Of a DNA stretch of 45,415 nucleotides, positions 32,322 through 39,653 are shown piece by piece. The notes below the pieces were generated by a model that saw only the letters and a list, made by a program, of their open reading frames with translations, was not told the DNA's origin and searched no databases. This stretch comes from a virus: positions 1-45,415 of the IMG/VR virus record IMGVR_UViG_3300048597_000650; one strand, 5' to 3'. Numbering within the stretch: the first letter of the stretch is position 1; every line of letters begins with the position of its first letter. The translations under genes and the position numbers were made by a program.

Positions 32322-32697
32322 CCCAGTGCTGGCCCTTGCGAGCCCTGGCCAGAGCGGTTGTCAGTAGGGCTTCATTCTGCTCCAGAAGCTCTCTAGGCAT
32401 CTTCTTGTCCATCACGTGGCGAGGCATCACCAGGTCAACCACATCGCCAAGACGAGGCTTAGGAGAAGCTTCCTGAGCCTCTTGGAAGTCTATCTTCTTG
32501 CCCTTGATGCGGTATGTGCCAGCAACGGAGTACCGAAGCTCCTCCTCAACCAGGGTGAACTCCTTAGGGAGCTGACTCTTGGTGCCCTTGGATTGATCGG
32601 CGTAGAGCTGCTTTACAATCTTCGCGGCCTCTTCCAGTGTGTCCATCGGGCGGTTATGCTGCAGGATTCCCGAGCGGAACAGCCAGTAGCGCTTCAT
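32314..32697 (-). CDS. Protein of unknown function, replication operon
   Basis: A 127-residue protein. ATG at 32697 overlaps the stop of the preceding gene (ATGA); a start 66 bases further upstream would lie inside that gene. Contains YWLFRSGILQHNRPMDTLEE and YSVAGTYRIKGKKIDFQEAQ, and a basic C-terminal helix (ALLTTALARARKGQHWDG). It is predicted mixed alpha/beta with no motif that I can assign. Confidence 0.5.
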   Translation of the reverse strand: MKRYWLFRSGILQHNRPMDTLEEAAKIVKQLYADQSKGTKSQLPKEFTLVEEELRYSVAGTYRIKGKKIDFQEAQEASPKPRLGDVVDLVMPRHVMDKKMPRELLEQNEALLTTALARARKGQHWDG

Positions 32698-33212
32698 GCT
32701 GACACCGCCATTCCGCGAGAGAACTCCCGGAGCAGATAAAACGAAAACTGCGCCTTGAACCATGGCTCAAACCACCATTCAGGGAGACTCCCCTTACGGC
32801 CCCAGTCCGCCGGCAGCAGCGGGATAGGGAAAAGAAAGGGGCACCGGTCCGGCCCTTCCAGGACGACACTCCCAGGCTTATTGCCCAGGCCCATGACCAG
32901 CATATCGGCGTAAAGGATACACCAGGCCCTGCGGTCACCGAGAGCCACATCCTGAGCAATGGCAACGAAGGAAAGTCCGCCGGCTAGATGGTTGGCGTGG
33001 AGAACCGTCAGCTCATTGGTGGTCAGCCTGGAGAATTCCAGCCGGTCACTCTCAGTGAACTTGCTTTCACATCGCCAACTCATCCCGCGATAGGTCCCGT
33101 AGCTATCGTTATCAGGGAGGGTGCTGTTCCCGCTCTTGCAATAGATGGCCGGGACCTGGCTGAGTGCCCCCCGACACTCGACCTCCCAGCCGCAATCATG
33201 GATCTTAGGCAT
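32694..33212 (-). CDS. Protein of unknown function, replication operon
   Basis: A 172-residue protein with an excellent GGGAGG site before ATG 33212, overlapping the preceding gene by eight bases; a longer start is rejected for this reason. It has several Cys but no clean zinc motif, and aromatic-rich C-terminal segments (GSLPEWWFEPWFKAQFSFY). I recognise no family. Confidence 0.5.
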   Translation of the reverse strand: MPKIHDCGWEVECRGALSQVPAIYCKSGNSTLPDNDSYGTYRGMSWRCESKFTESDRLEFSRLTTNELTVLHANHLAGGLSFVAIAQDVALGDRRAWCILYADMLVMGLGNKPGSVVLEGPDRCPFLFPIPLLPADWGRKGSLPEWWFEPWFKAQFSFYLLREFSRGMAVSA

Positions 33213-33501
33213 GGGCGCCTCCCGAACCGAAAAAGTCTCCCCACTCGTCCAGCTTGTAGATTGGCTCACCAGATTTGCGGGAGATCTCTCGTATAGCTCC
33301 CTGGTCCTTGAGCCGCCTGAGCACGCGGTAAGTGGCCTTCTCGCCCAGCCCCACTTCTGGGGCCAACTTGCGCACAGAGACAGCGACTTTAGGGCTCCCC
33401 TCCTCGAGACACCGCGTCCTCAGTCTACAGAGGACAACGGCGTCATTCTGGAGGGAAAGCCGGAGGGATTTACTCTCTACCGACATCCCTACGCCGGCCA
33501 T
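33205..33501 (-). CDS. Winged-helix DNA-binding protein
   Basis: A 98-residue protein. The central part (VSVRKLAPEVGLGEKATYRV, then LRRLKDQGAIREIS) has the helix-turn-helix plus wing pattern of small winged-helix regulators: helix 2, turn, recognition helix ATYRVLRRL, then a beta wing (ISRKSGEPIYKL). It sits directly behind the ssDNA-binding protein gene with one shared base (TGATG). It could regulate this operon or act in origin recognition. Confidence 0.55.
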   Translation of the reverse strand: MAGVGMSVESKSLRLSLQNDAVVLCRLRTRCLEEGSPKVAVSVRKLAPEVGLGEKATYRVLRRLKDQGAIREISRKSGEPIYKLDEWGDFFGSGGAHA

Positions 33502-34532
33502 CAGAATGGAATTTCGTCGGTATCTTCGTCATCAACGGCGAGATCAATCGGCTCTTGGGAGGTTGCGGGGGCGTGGACCAGAGCCGTGGAAGACTGCAGT
33601 GCTCCGGCAGCGGCCGGAATAGAACTCAGCAACCTTTGCTGCGTGGCTCTGACCTCGAACATGTCTTTCATGTCTTGGTACTCGCCAAGCCGACTACCAT
33701 CGTTCCATTTAACGGCTTTGAGCCGAACCTTGTAGAACGTCTGGCCCGAATCGTTCTCGAAGGACTCCTGATAAAATCGCACCCTGATGGAGTGAAATGG
33801 GTACTTGCCCTTCTTGAACACAGAGAGCAGGTCGCCATCAACTGACTCGATAGCCCGAAGACCGCTGACCTGGATCAGGGCGTGATGCTCCTCGACGGGG
33901 CCGTATTTCACGACCTCTTTCTTCCCGTCGCCCTTAACAATCTCTCTTGTCGTCTCGGGTTGGCTGTGCATGATCACGCCAAAGATTCGGCTGGGGTCGC
34001 ACAGGGGCGGTAGGTTCTCGTCTCCCCCTTCCACCTTCAGCCAGTTCTTCCAGTTGCAGGCCGAGCAATTGCCCGCTCCACGATGATGCAGGAGCTGGTG
34101 ATGGACAGGCTGTAACGAAGAATGAAACTGTGGCGCCGCGGCGATGCCCTGACGAGAGCAGAGCGGAACGTTTGCCGGAAGCCCAAACTTTTTCAGCTTT
34201 GCGTGCCACGGCGAGGCTTGCTTAGGTGCAAAAAACGTGCGAGGAATGTCGGTAAAGACGATCGTCGCCTCAAACTCCCGGACCTGAACCTTCTCTTCAG
34301 GTCGGAGGAGAAAGAATCCCTTGGTCGCCTTGTGTCGCCATGGCGGAAGCTTTGGCCCACCCGACTCACTCCAGAATGGATCATCGTCGTGGTCTTCATG
34401 GACATAGTCCGGGGCCTCCTCGTAGCGAAACTCGTCCTCTTCCTGGCTCACAGCCACGGCGATCTGTGTCTCCTCGGCGGGAGCTTCTTCCTTGGCTTTC
34501 TTGCCCTTGGCACTGGTGCTGGTGGTACTCAA
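33501..34532 (-). CDS. Putative single-stranded DNA-binding protein with SSB-like acidic tip
   Basis: A 343-residue protein with a TTG start behind AAAAAGGAG. The N-terminal 50 residues are acidic and disordered. The middle has a possible zinc site (PLCSRQG, CSACNW, LCDPS at about 125-180) and beta-rich segments (KGKYPFHSIRVRFYQESFEN, YKVRLKAVKW) compatible with an OB fold. The C-terminus ends DDEDTDEIPF, close to the DDDIPF tip by which bacterial SSB recruits replication and repair proteins. It stands at the head of the block containing the winged-helix and primase genes. I infer a ssDNA-binding role; the OB fold itself is not certain from sequence alone. Confidence 0.6.
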   Translation of the reverse strand: MSTTSTSAKGKKAKEEAPAEETQIAVAVSQEEDEFRYEEAPDYVHEDHDDDPFWSESGGPKLPPWRHKATKGFFLLRPEEKVQVREFEATIVFTDIPRTFFAPKQASPWHAKLKKFGLPANVPLCSRQGIAAAPQFHSSLQPVHHQLLHHRGAGNCSACNWKNWLKVEGGDENLPPLCDPSRIFGVIMHSQPETTREIVKGDGKKEVVKYGPVEEHHALIQVSGLRAIESVDGDLLSVFKKGKYPFHSIRVRFYQESFENDSGQTFYKVRLKAVKWNDGSRLGEYQDMKDMFEVRATQQRLLSSIPAAAGALQSSTALVHAPATSQEPIDLAVDDEDTDEIPF

Positions 34533-34626
34533 TTGTGTATCTCCTTTTTGGTTTGGGTCGGCCAGTCAGGCGGGCTCTTCTTTGAAATGGACATGCCAAT
34601 GGCAAGGCAGAAGATTGGAAGAGATG

Positions 34627-34653
34627 CCCGGCCAGGGATGACCCCTGGCCGGG
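34627..34653. other. GC-rich 11-base-pair perfect hairpin
   Basis: Arms 34627-34637 and 34643-34653 (CCCGGCCAGGG / CCCTGGCCGGG) pair perfectly around a five-base loop. There is no T run on either side, so it is not a canonical terminator; it may be a structural RNA element in the leader of the ssDNA-binding protein gene. Confidence 0.5.
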
Positions 34654-34828
34654 ACTTGTACCACCTGAAAAGAGCCAATGGCCTATGGCTCGGACTTCAT
34701 CATGTTGCGTTATGAACAGACGGACAGTAAAGGCGTAAGTGGTATGGTTTATTTCTGGCGCATTTTGTGTCTCCGGGCGACCCACCCGAATTAAGGCTCA
34801 CGTTTACTAGCGATGATGTTGGCCAGGC

Positions 34829-34879
34829 TGCTCAACCCGTTTCCGGGGTGACTCTGAGCACCTGGCGGCAGCTTGCTCA
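34829..34879 (-). promoter_or_regulatory. Alternative-hairpin (attenuator-like) element
   Basis: In minus-strand order: TGAGCA at 34879-34874, TGCTCA at 34860-34855, TGAGCA at 34834-34829. The middle segment can pair with either flanking copy, and a small CCCG-GAAA-CGGG hairpin lies between the second and third. Two mutually exclusive hairpins are the minimal layout of a transcription or translation switch. Read from sequence only. Confidence 0.35.
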
Positions 34880-34886
34880 ATAGGGA

Positions 34887-35435
34887 CTATTTGTTCTGGC
34901 GCGTCCATTTGACGGACGTGCAGCCGGGAATCTTGAAAGGCGCCTGGGCTTCAGCCTTCGCCTTTGCCGCCTTCTCAGCTGCGGCCTCGATTCTGGCTAG
35001 CTCCTTGGCTCGCTTCACGGCAGCCTTCCACTCCTCGTCAGAGGAAAAGTCTGGCCGTGCCGGTGAAAGTTCGCGCGACCAGGCAGCTTTATCAAGGCCG
35101 CCAGCGCGGGTGTGATGGGTGACTTTCCAGCCGTCGATTTCTACTGAGTTGCTAACGGGGACAACCATCTTGACATAGGTGTTGGCTACTTCCTTGGCCA
35201 GGTCGATCATGTGCTCCAGGTCGGTAATGACACTTCGAAACCTCACTGCTGTCCGAAGTCGAGCCGCCTCGCTCTTGTACTCTTTCAGTTGGCCGCGGAA
35301 ACCCTTGAACTGATCGCGAAGATTCGTTTCAAGTTGCCGGGCCGAATTCAGAAAGTCTTTGTACTCCAGGTCGGCCACCAGGCCAGGAGGCGCTCCCTCA
35401 TACGAGAAATCATCATCGTCATCAAACTGCTCCAC
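34887..35435 (-). CDS. Acidic/basic coiled-coil protein of unknown function
   Basis: A 182-residue protein. The N-terminus (MEQFDDDDDFSYEGAPPG) resembles the acidic piece EEDEFRYEEAP in the ssDNA-binding protein. The middle is a coiled coil (LETNLRDQFKGFRGQLKEYK), followed by VEIDGWKVTHHTRAGG and a Lys/Ala-rich helix. It overlaps the upstream gene by 14 bases. No function is assigned; a replication or recombination accessory is possible by context (it lies before the ssDNA-binding gene). Confidence 0.45.
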   Translation of the reverse strand: MEQFDDDDDFSYEGAPPGLVADLEYKDFLNSARQLETNLRDQFKGFRGQLKEYKSEAARLRTAVRFRSVITDLEHMIDLAKEVANTYVKMVVPVSNSVEIDGWKVTHHTRAGGLDKAAWSRELSPARPDFSSDEEWKAAVKRAKELARIEAAAEKAAKAKAEAQAPFKIPGCTSVKWTRQNK

Positions 35436-35700
35436 TGTTACCCTCCTTTACTTTTTTGGCGAATTCGAAGGACGGCCTATCCAACAGCCTCCCATCCTCA
35501 AGCCCGGCATCCGTGATCTCGTCTATACGCGACTGGAGCGCCTCGACAACGTTCTTCATGCCGGCCAGGTCGAGAGTCATAGAACCCGTAGGCAGGATCC
35601 GGAACTCAATCCGATTGGTCTTCAGGCCGATGTAAGCATTGGCCGGCCCCAGGAGCAGAATCTCGCTGGGCTTAACTCCGGCAACCTCTAAGTGAGCCAC
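35422..35700 (-). CDS. Small protein of unknown function
   Basis: A 92-residue protein with GTG start overlapping the upstream gene by 13 bases. Contains EILLLGPANAYIGLKTNRIE and LDLAGMKNVVEALQSRIDEI, an alpha/beta layout with an amphipathic helix. No motif recognised. Confidence 0.45.
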   Translation of the reverse strand: MAHLEVAGVKPSEILLLGPANAYIGLKTNRIEFRILPTGSMTLDLAGMKNVVEALQSRIDEITDAGLEDGRLLDRPSFEFAKKVKEGNSGAV

Positions 35701-35978
35701 TGTAAATCCACCTCATCCTGTCGCTTAGTTTCGTAGGCCTCATCTGGGCAAGGGCCGGGCTCATCCTGGCAAGGACACTCGTAGCCGTCCAGTTCATCCA
35801 GGTCGACCTCACGGCCGCAGTAGGCGCATTTGGCTTCCAGGTCATAGGAGTCAAAATCCAGCGGAGCCTGGCTAGTCTCATCTGCCAACAGGGTCAGCAG
35901 GTTGCCCGGTTCTCCTCCGGTTGGCACGGTGATAAAGCCGTCAACCGACAGGTGGTAGCAAATGGTCACCGGTGTCAT
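35688..35978 (-). CDS. Small zinc-ribbon protein
   Basis: A 96-residue protein. CAYCGREVDLDELDGYECPC at about 51-70 is a CxxC...CxC zinc ribbon, and an acidic C-terminal tail follows (ETKRQDEVDLQW). No family identified. Probably an early regulator or host-interaction protein. Confidence 0.5.
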   Translation of the reverse strand: MTPVTICYHLSVDGFITVPTGGEPGNLLTLLADETSQAPLDFDSYDLEAKCAYCGREVDLDELDGYECPCQDEPGPCPDEAYETKRQDEVDLQWLT

Positions 35979-36014
35979 AGCGCCAACCTACTGGTTGCTT
36001 TGGCCTTCATGCCG

Positions 36015-36278
36015 CTACCCTCCATGCTTGTGATACTCAAATTCCGATGGCCCATCGGTGACCGGCTGGCCAGCCCATTTGCGGGCGGCGTGAAAGGCAT
36101 CTCCTTCGCCGTCGAACGGTCCTACGAGGTCCATTCCCGCTGTTGCGTCGTGCCAGTGTTGCCCGCGTGCATCGCGGTAAATAGAGTCGCTTGATGAACA
36201 GTCGGCCCCATAGCGGCTGAATTGGCGGACAATCCGCAGGCTTTCATGGTCAACAGCAGCCAGAGAGGTGTTAGCCAT
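36015..36278 (-). CDS. Small protein of unknown function
   Basis: An 87-residue protein; ATG at 36278 overlaps the upstream stop by eight bases. It has HESLRIVRQFSRYGADCSS at the start and a Gly/Asp/His-rich end (GPSEFEYHKHGG). No motif recognised. Confidence 0.4.
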   Translation of the reverse strand: MANTSLAAVDHESLRIVRQFSRYGADCSSSDSIYRDARGQHWHDATAGMDLVGPFDGEGDAFHAARKWAGQPVTDGPSEFEYHKHGG

Positions 36279-36579
36279 GGTTAGCCTCCCATCTGATGCC
36301 GGGCGGCCAGATGGACGGATCGGCTAGGATGGCTTGCATCCCGGCTTCGCTGATGCTCCAATAGAGCAGAACTTGATGATCTGGCTTGTGGGGATAGTAA
36401 AGGTTGGCTCTGCCTTCAGCGATCAGGCCTTTGCTCCGAAGGGCGAGAATGCTGGCGCATCCGGTTAGGTCCAGGCCTTTTTGATTGAAGTGATGCTTGA
36501 TGGCGTTCCAACATGCCGACTTCCGAAAGGCTAGAAATTGAAGTATGTCTCGTTCAGATTTGCTCAGTACACTAGTCAT
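36271..36579 (-). CDS. Winged-helix-like small protein
   Basis: A 102-residue protein. LSKSERDILQFLAFRKSACW, then a turn and LTGCASILALRSKGLIAEGR, then YYPHKPDHQVLLYWSI, resembles a winged-helix fold (helix, helix, recognition helix, wing). The C-terminal helix (EAGMQAILADPS) could pack on it. Possible transcription regulator of the early region. Confidence 0.5.
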   Translation of the reverse strand: MTSVLSKSERDILQFLAFRKSACWNAIKHHFNQKGLDLTGCASILALRSKGLIAEGRANLYYPHKPDHQVLLYWSISEAGMQAILADPSIWPPGIRWEANHG

Positions 36580-37018
36580 CCAGGCCCCCTTTGTTACAAG
36601 TACATTCGGTGTAGCGGGTGTAGAAAAGGTGAACAGCGCACGCCCCTAGCCAGCCACCGAAGACAAGTAGCCCGAAGGCCTTGATAGGTTTGCCGTCTGT
36701 AGCGCCCTCGTAGGCCATCCAGGCGAGCATCAACATCCAGGCGGTTGGATAGAAGGTGGCCAGGCCATCGGTAAGCGCCCGGCCAAAAGTGCGCATCGTA
36801 AAGCTCTCCCATCGTGACTGCTGTTCGTAGCCGTGAATCACGTGGGTGTTTAGGATTTGGCGCGCAATCTCCGGGGGTAGGTCATAGCGGCGCATGTGCT
36901 CTGAGGGATTCAGAAGGTTCCACCAGCAATACGTGCACAAATAGTGACCGCCCGCGTATTTCATTTTCTCGGCGGAGCGCTTACAGCCGGAGCATTGGCC
37001 GTCGTGATGTCGGGTCAT
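36572..37018 (-). CDS. Zinc-finger membrane protein
   Basis: A 148-residue protein. Residues 8-31 contain CSGC and CTYC (a four-Cys zinc finger). Residues about 85-105 (WMLMLAWMAYEGATDGK is the end) and 110-125 (AFGLLVFGGWLGACAVHLF) are hydrophobic, two probable membrane helices. ATG at 37018 overlaps the upstream stop (ATGA). The end bears CTCNKGG. A cytoplasmic zinc domain linked to a membrane anchor is unusual among phage early proteins. Confidence 0.5.
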   Translation of the reverse strand: MTRHHDGQCSGCKRSAEKMKYAGGHYLCTYCWWNLLNPSEHMRRYDLPPEIARQILNTHVIHGYEQQSRWESFTMRTFGRALTDGLATFYPTAWMLMLAWMAYEGATDGKPIKAFGLLVFGGWLGACAVHLFYTRYTECTCNKGGLDD

Positions 37019-37425
37019 TGGGTCAACCATCCGGCAGCCTGGCCCATCGTGATAGCAATTATTCTGATTCTATTGGCGCTGGGGGGCTCGGTGTCCAAGC
37101 ATTCCGAACGGTGTTGTTCTTCCGTCCAGGCCATCAACTCCGCCCACAGGCTCTTTAGGTCGGCGATGTCGCTTTGGAGTTCGCTGCAATCCCGTTCCGC
37201 TTTTTCCAGCTTGACGGAGCATTCTCCATGGTCCTTATCTGTGGCTCGAATCTCCTCGCGCTGGTGGTCGATGACCGCGTTAAGGTGGCGAATCTCGTCA
37301 ATAAGGGGGATGACATGGTTGATTGCTCCAGGTGCCAAAGCCCTGTAATCTTTCAGTATCGCCTCCAAGTTCGGACCGTTGCGTCCGTGCGGGCGGTGAG
37401 GGGCTGGTTTGTATTCGTGAGTCAT
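37015..37425 (-). CDS. Coiled-coil protein of unknown function
   Basis: A 136-residue protein with a His/Pro/Arg-rich start (PAPHRPHGRNG) and a central coiled coil (EIRHLNAVIDHQREEIRATD, then CSVKLEKAERDCSELQSDIA). ATGA overlap with the downstream membrane protein gene. No assigned function. Confidence 0.45.
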   Translation of the reverse strand: MTHEYKPAPHRPHGRNGPNLEAILKDYRALAPGAINHVIPLIDEIRHLNAVIDHQREEIRATDKDHGECSVKLEKAERDCSELQSDIADLKSLWAELMAWTEEQHRSECLDTEPPSANRIRIIAITMGQAAGWLTQ

Positions 37426-37922
37426 AGCGGTTCCTCTTCGCCTTCAAGGCTATCAAGCCAAGCCCGGAGACGAGGCAAAAGGTCTGGCCTAGCCTTCTCC
37501 ACCTGGTTTCTGTTGGTGCGGATTTCGAACCGTCGATCATTGATGAGCAGCGTCACGTTTTGAGCCAACCGAAAGGTCTCGGTCTTCAGGTCCCAAGTCT
37601 GGATAGATTCAGGCTTGGGACCGAGGCGGACCATGAACATCAGGTATTCCGGCCACTCGCAATACCCATGAATCCAGGAGTAATGGACCTGTATCCCTCT
37701 CAACATTTCAGGCTCACTGGCAAGATAGAACGTCGCCATCGAGCCGTTGAAGAACTTCCATGTGCGCTGGGGTCGGTAGTAGACTGCTTCGATGCCGTCA
37801 AGACCTTCAAGAGCCTTTAGCATCCGCCCAAGAGTATTGTAGTCTTCCGCTACCATAGCGATTCTAACGTTCGGCTGGCTGGCCCACTCGTGGACTTTCG
37901 CGGCGCCGTCTTCGAGGTTCAT
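37422..37922 (-). CDS. Terminase-ATPase-like protein lacking the P-loop
   Basis: A 166-residue early protein. Residues 19-40 (VRIAMVAEDYNTLGRML) align with the strand after Walker A of this phage's terminase (RRICVLAPTAAVARDVV, about 99-115), and 58-84 (NGSMATFYLASEPEMLRG) align with terminase 145-162 (NGAQLTYFSSEEPELLRG). The Walker A motif is absent because the protein begins after it. At the Walker B position, DTLWVEE is replaced by YSWIHGY, so ATPase activity is not expected. A truncated, catalytically dead terminase-like protein may bind a terminase partner or be a derived DNA-binding protein. The alignment is by eye and needs profile confirmation. Confidence 0.5.
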   Translation of the reverse strand: MNLEDGAAKVHEWASQPNVRIAMVAEDYNTLGRMLKALEGLDGIEAVYYRPQRTWKFFNGSMATFYLASEPEMLRGIQVHYSWIHGYCEWPEYLMFMVRLGPKPESIQTWDLKTETFRLAQNVTLLINDRRFEIRTNRNQVEKARPDLLPRLRAWLDSLEGEEEPL

Positions 37923-38500
37923 TCCGACACCTCGGGGCGAACCACTTGGCCCAGGCGGTCTATTTCATAGCGCTTGACGTTGATGACGGGCCCTTCGCGG
38001 GCAATCTCGAACCGATCGGACAGGCCGTATCCCCGTTCAAAGGCCTGCCACAGCCCCTCGTGGATGTTCCAAAACCTGAACTCAGCCGCTTCCGGGCCGC
38101 TGGTGATTAGGTTCAAGAATTGATCGGTTCTTTTGAGTAACTCTGAATCAAGCTCCGACCTTACGATCGTAAAGAAAGCCGTCGCATCATTGCCAGGGAC
38201 CGCAGGATCTACAGCGACAATCAGGTCACCATCAACTTCTAAGAGCTGATGGTCCGATGCGTGGTCTTTCGTGCTCTCAGCTTTCCATCCCATGAAGGTG
38301 GCCAGCTTTTCGGCCATGAGCGCCGCTACATCGCAATGCTCCTTGTTGATGCCGTAGGTGGTCAGGTGTTCGCCATGCGGCTCGGGTGGTTCCCCAACCC
38401 TGCGGGCGAACACTACCACTTGGTCGTAGCCGAATCTATGCGCGATATCTTTAGCCGCCGCAATCGGGACAGGCTTCATGGCGCGGTCCTGGCCCTTCAT
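37919..38500 (-). CDS. Conserved phage protein of unknown function
   Basis: A 193-residue protein. AKDIAHRFGYDQVVVFARRV, then HGEHLTTYGINKEHCDVAAL, is a pattern frequent in phage and prophage hypothetical proteins (x-HLTTYG-x-x-x-x-HC-x-x-AA); no activity is known to me. The C-terminal half (AFFTIVRSELDSELLKRTDQ) is different and probably a separate domain. ATG at 38500 overlaps the upstream stop as ATGA; a second ATG at codon 8 is possible. Confidence 0.5.
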   Translation of the reverse strand: MKGQDRAMKPVPIAAAKDIAHRFGYDQVVVFARRVGEPPEPHGEHLTTYGINKEHCDVAALMAEKLATFMGWKAESTKDHASDHQLLEVDGDLIVAVDPAVPGNDATAFFTIVRSELDSELLKRTDQFLNLITSGPEAAEFRFWNIHEGLWQAFERGYGLSDRFEIAREGPVINVKRYEIDRLGQVVRPEVSE

Positions 38501-38715
38501 ACCGCCTCCCCCTGATCCAAGCTGCGCATTATGGCCATGCCGCCAGCATAGATTTTCGCCATCTCTTTGGCTCGCGCGGCCTTGCCCTGACCTCGGCTGA
38601 GACAGGACCAACAGTTCCACCAGGCCAACTCTTCAGGGGTTAGCCGGCGCAGCTCGTTGCCGTTCTTGTCGAGCAGAACCACATCGGTGACTATTCCATG
38701 TAGGGTTTCAGACAT
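38497..38715 (-). CDS. Small protein of unknown function
   Basis: A 72-residue protein with a beta start (TDVVLLDKNGNELRRLTPEE) and then WWNCWSCLSRGQGKAA, a Cys/Trp-rich knuckle. It overlaps the upstream gene by eight bases. No family assigned. Confidence 0.4.
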   Translation of the reverse strand: MSETLHGIVTDVVLLDKNGNELRRLTPEELAWWNCWSCLSRGQGKAARAKEMAKIYAGGMAIMRSLDQGEAV

Positions 38716-39157
38716 TGGTCGCCCCCTTCACTCGCTCAAGAGTCTTGGCGCAGACTTCCAGGGCCGCCCAGCGCTTTGAGGGGCCGATATCCTTAAAGGC
38801 GTTGACGACATCTTTCAGGCCCGGAACGCGCGAAGAGCGCAGATAGTCGTCGGACTTCCAGTCCTCGTGATCGGAGAACGTCTCTTCCAGCACTCTGGCC
38901 TGAACCTTTAGGGCGCCCAGGTTGTTGGAGTAGAGGACGCCTAGCTTGGTTGGGACGTGTACGGCCGTATACTTGAACAGCATCGACTTGCCGACCGGGC
39001 TTTTATCGTCTCCCGATTCGAAGTATGGGTTCAGGTGGATGACAATCTGGCCGTACTGCGCCAGAACGTCTAGCTCTTTCACGAAGAATTCGGGTTCGCT
39101 CCCGAGCTGAGCGCCCCTGACGCGGTAGGTTATGGTGATGGTCTTGAGCTTAGACAC
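38708..39157 (-). CDS. Protein of unknown function
   Basis: A 149-residue protein. The first 60 residues are beta-rich (KTITITYRVRGAQLGSEPEF, then QIVIHLNPYFESGD). The second half is helical (DVVNAFKDIGPSKRWAALEV). No motif identified. ATG at 39157, overlap of eight bases with the DUF5662 gene. Confidence 0.45.
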   Translation of the reverse strand: MSKLKTITITYRVRGAQLGSEPEFFVKELDVLAQYGQIVIHLNPYFESGDDKSPVGKSMLFKYTAVHVPTKLGVLYSNNLGALKVQARVLEETFSDHEDWKSDDYLRSSRVPGLKDVVNAFKDIGPSKRWAALEVCAKTLERVKGATNV

Positions 39158-39653
39158 GCTTCACTACCCCCATGTCTTTAAGCGCTTTGACTACAAGAAT
39201 TCGAGCCGTGAAGTTGAGCTTGATTTTCCCCTGGTTCTGCAGATACCAGTCCATGGCGTCCCAACGACCGTGAATAGCCCGTCCCGCTCCGGCCCAATCG
39301 CAAGCCATCTCAACGATGGCATTGATGGATGGAATCAGAAGCTCTTCAGTTCCATCGTCGTTTGTCAGGACCCAGTATTGCCAGTGATGATCGTTGCGCT
39401 TCTGGTGATGGTTCCAAGCGATGTCAAAGGCTTCGCGGGTCTGCTGTGGCAGGTCTTCCCACTTGCATCCGCTGTAAAAAGAGGTGACATAGGGAAGCCA
39501 TTCACTGGGCAGGAACTTTGTCCAATCGTGCTTCACCAGACGCCAAAAGATTTGCGGGTGATTCCAGGGGCGAATCCCCAGTTTCATCCCTGCGACGAAC
39601 ACCCACCACTTGTGACGAAGGAGATAGCTCAGGTACTGGAGGTGCTTTTTCAT
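39150..39653 (-). CDS. DUF5662-family protein
   Basis: A 167-residue protein. VKHDWTKFLPSEWLPYVTSF, AFDIAWNHHQKRNDHHWQYW and ACDWAGAGRAIHGRW match the conserved signature of DUF5662 (HDxSKFxxxExxPY, then AxxxHHxxNxHHWQYW, then DWxGAGRAIxG), a His-rich probably metal-binding phage protein family whose function is unknown. ATGA overlap with the next gene. The His-rich motifs suggest a metal-dependent hydrolase. Confidence 0.75.
   Translation of the reverse strand: MKKHLQYLSYLLRHKWWVFVAGMKLGIRPWNHPQIFWRLVKHDWTKFLPSEWLPYVTSFYSGCKWEDLPQQTREAFDIAWNHHQKRNDHHWQYWVLTNDDGTEELLIPSINAIVEMACDWAGAGRAIHGRWDAMDWYLQNQGKIKLNFTARILVVKALKDMGVVKRV

Larger units (their letters stand above)
34533..34886. promoter_or_regulatory. 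Intergenic region upstream of the ssDNA-binding protein gene
   Basis: A 354-base stretch without a convincing gene. On the minus strand it holds three 6-base elements able to form alternative hairpins (34829-34879), a shared 14-base sequence GACGGACAGTAAAG (34719-34732), a GC-rich perfect hairpin (34627-34653) and the TTG start region. No clear sigma-70 promoter was found; the hairpins lack T runs. An early control region or leader is likely. Confidence 0.45.

Noticed and set aside
34627-34653. tRNA gene or Rho-independent terminator
   Set aside because: The element is a single 11-pair stem without D, anticodon or T arms and without a T run. I found no cloverleaf in either long intergenic region.
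34396-34785. 129-codon minus-strand frame overlapping the ssDNA-binding gene
   Set aside because: It overlaps the start of a gene with a far better ribosome site by 137 bases in another frame, its start lacks a Shine-Dalgarno sequence and its protein is Arg/Gln/Pro-rich without features; likely a shadow running across the intergenic region.
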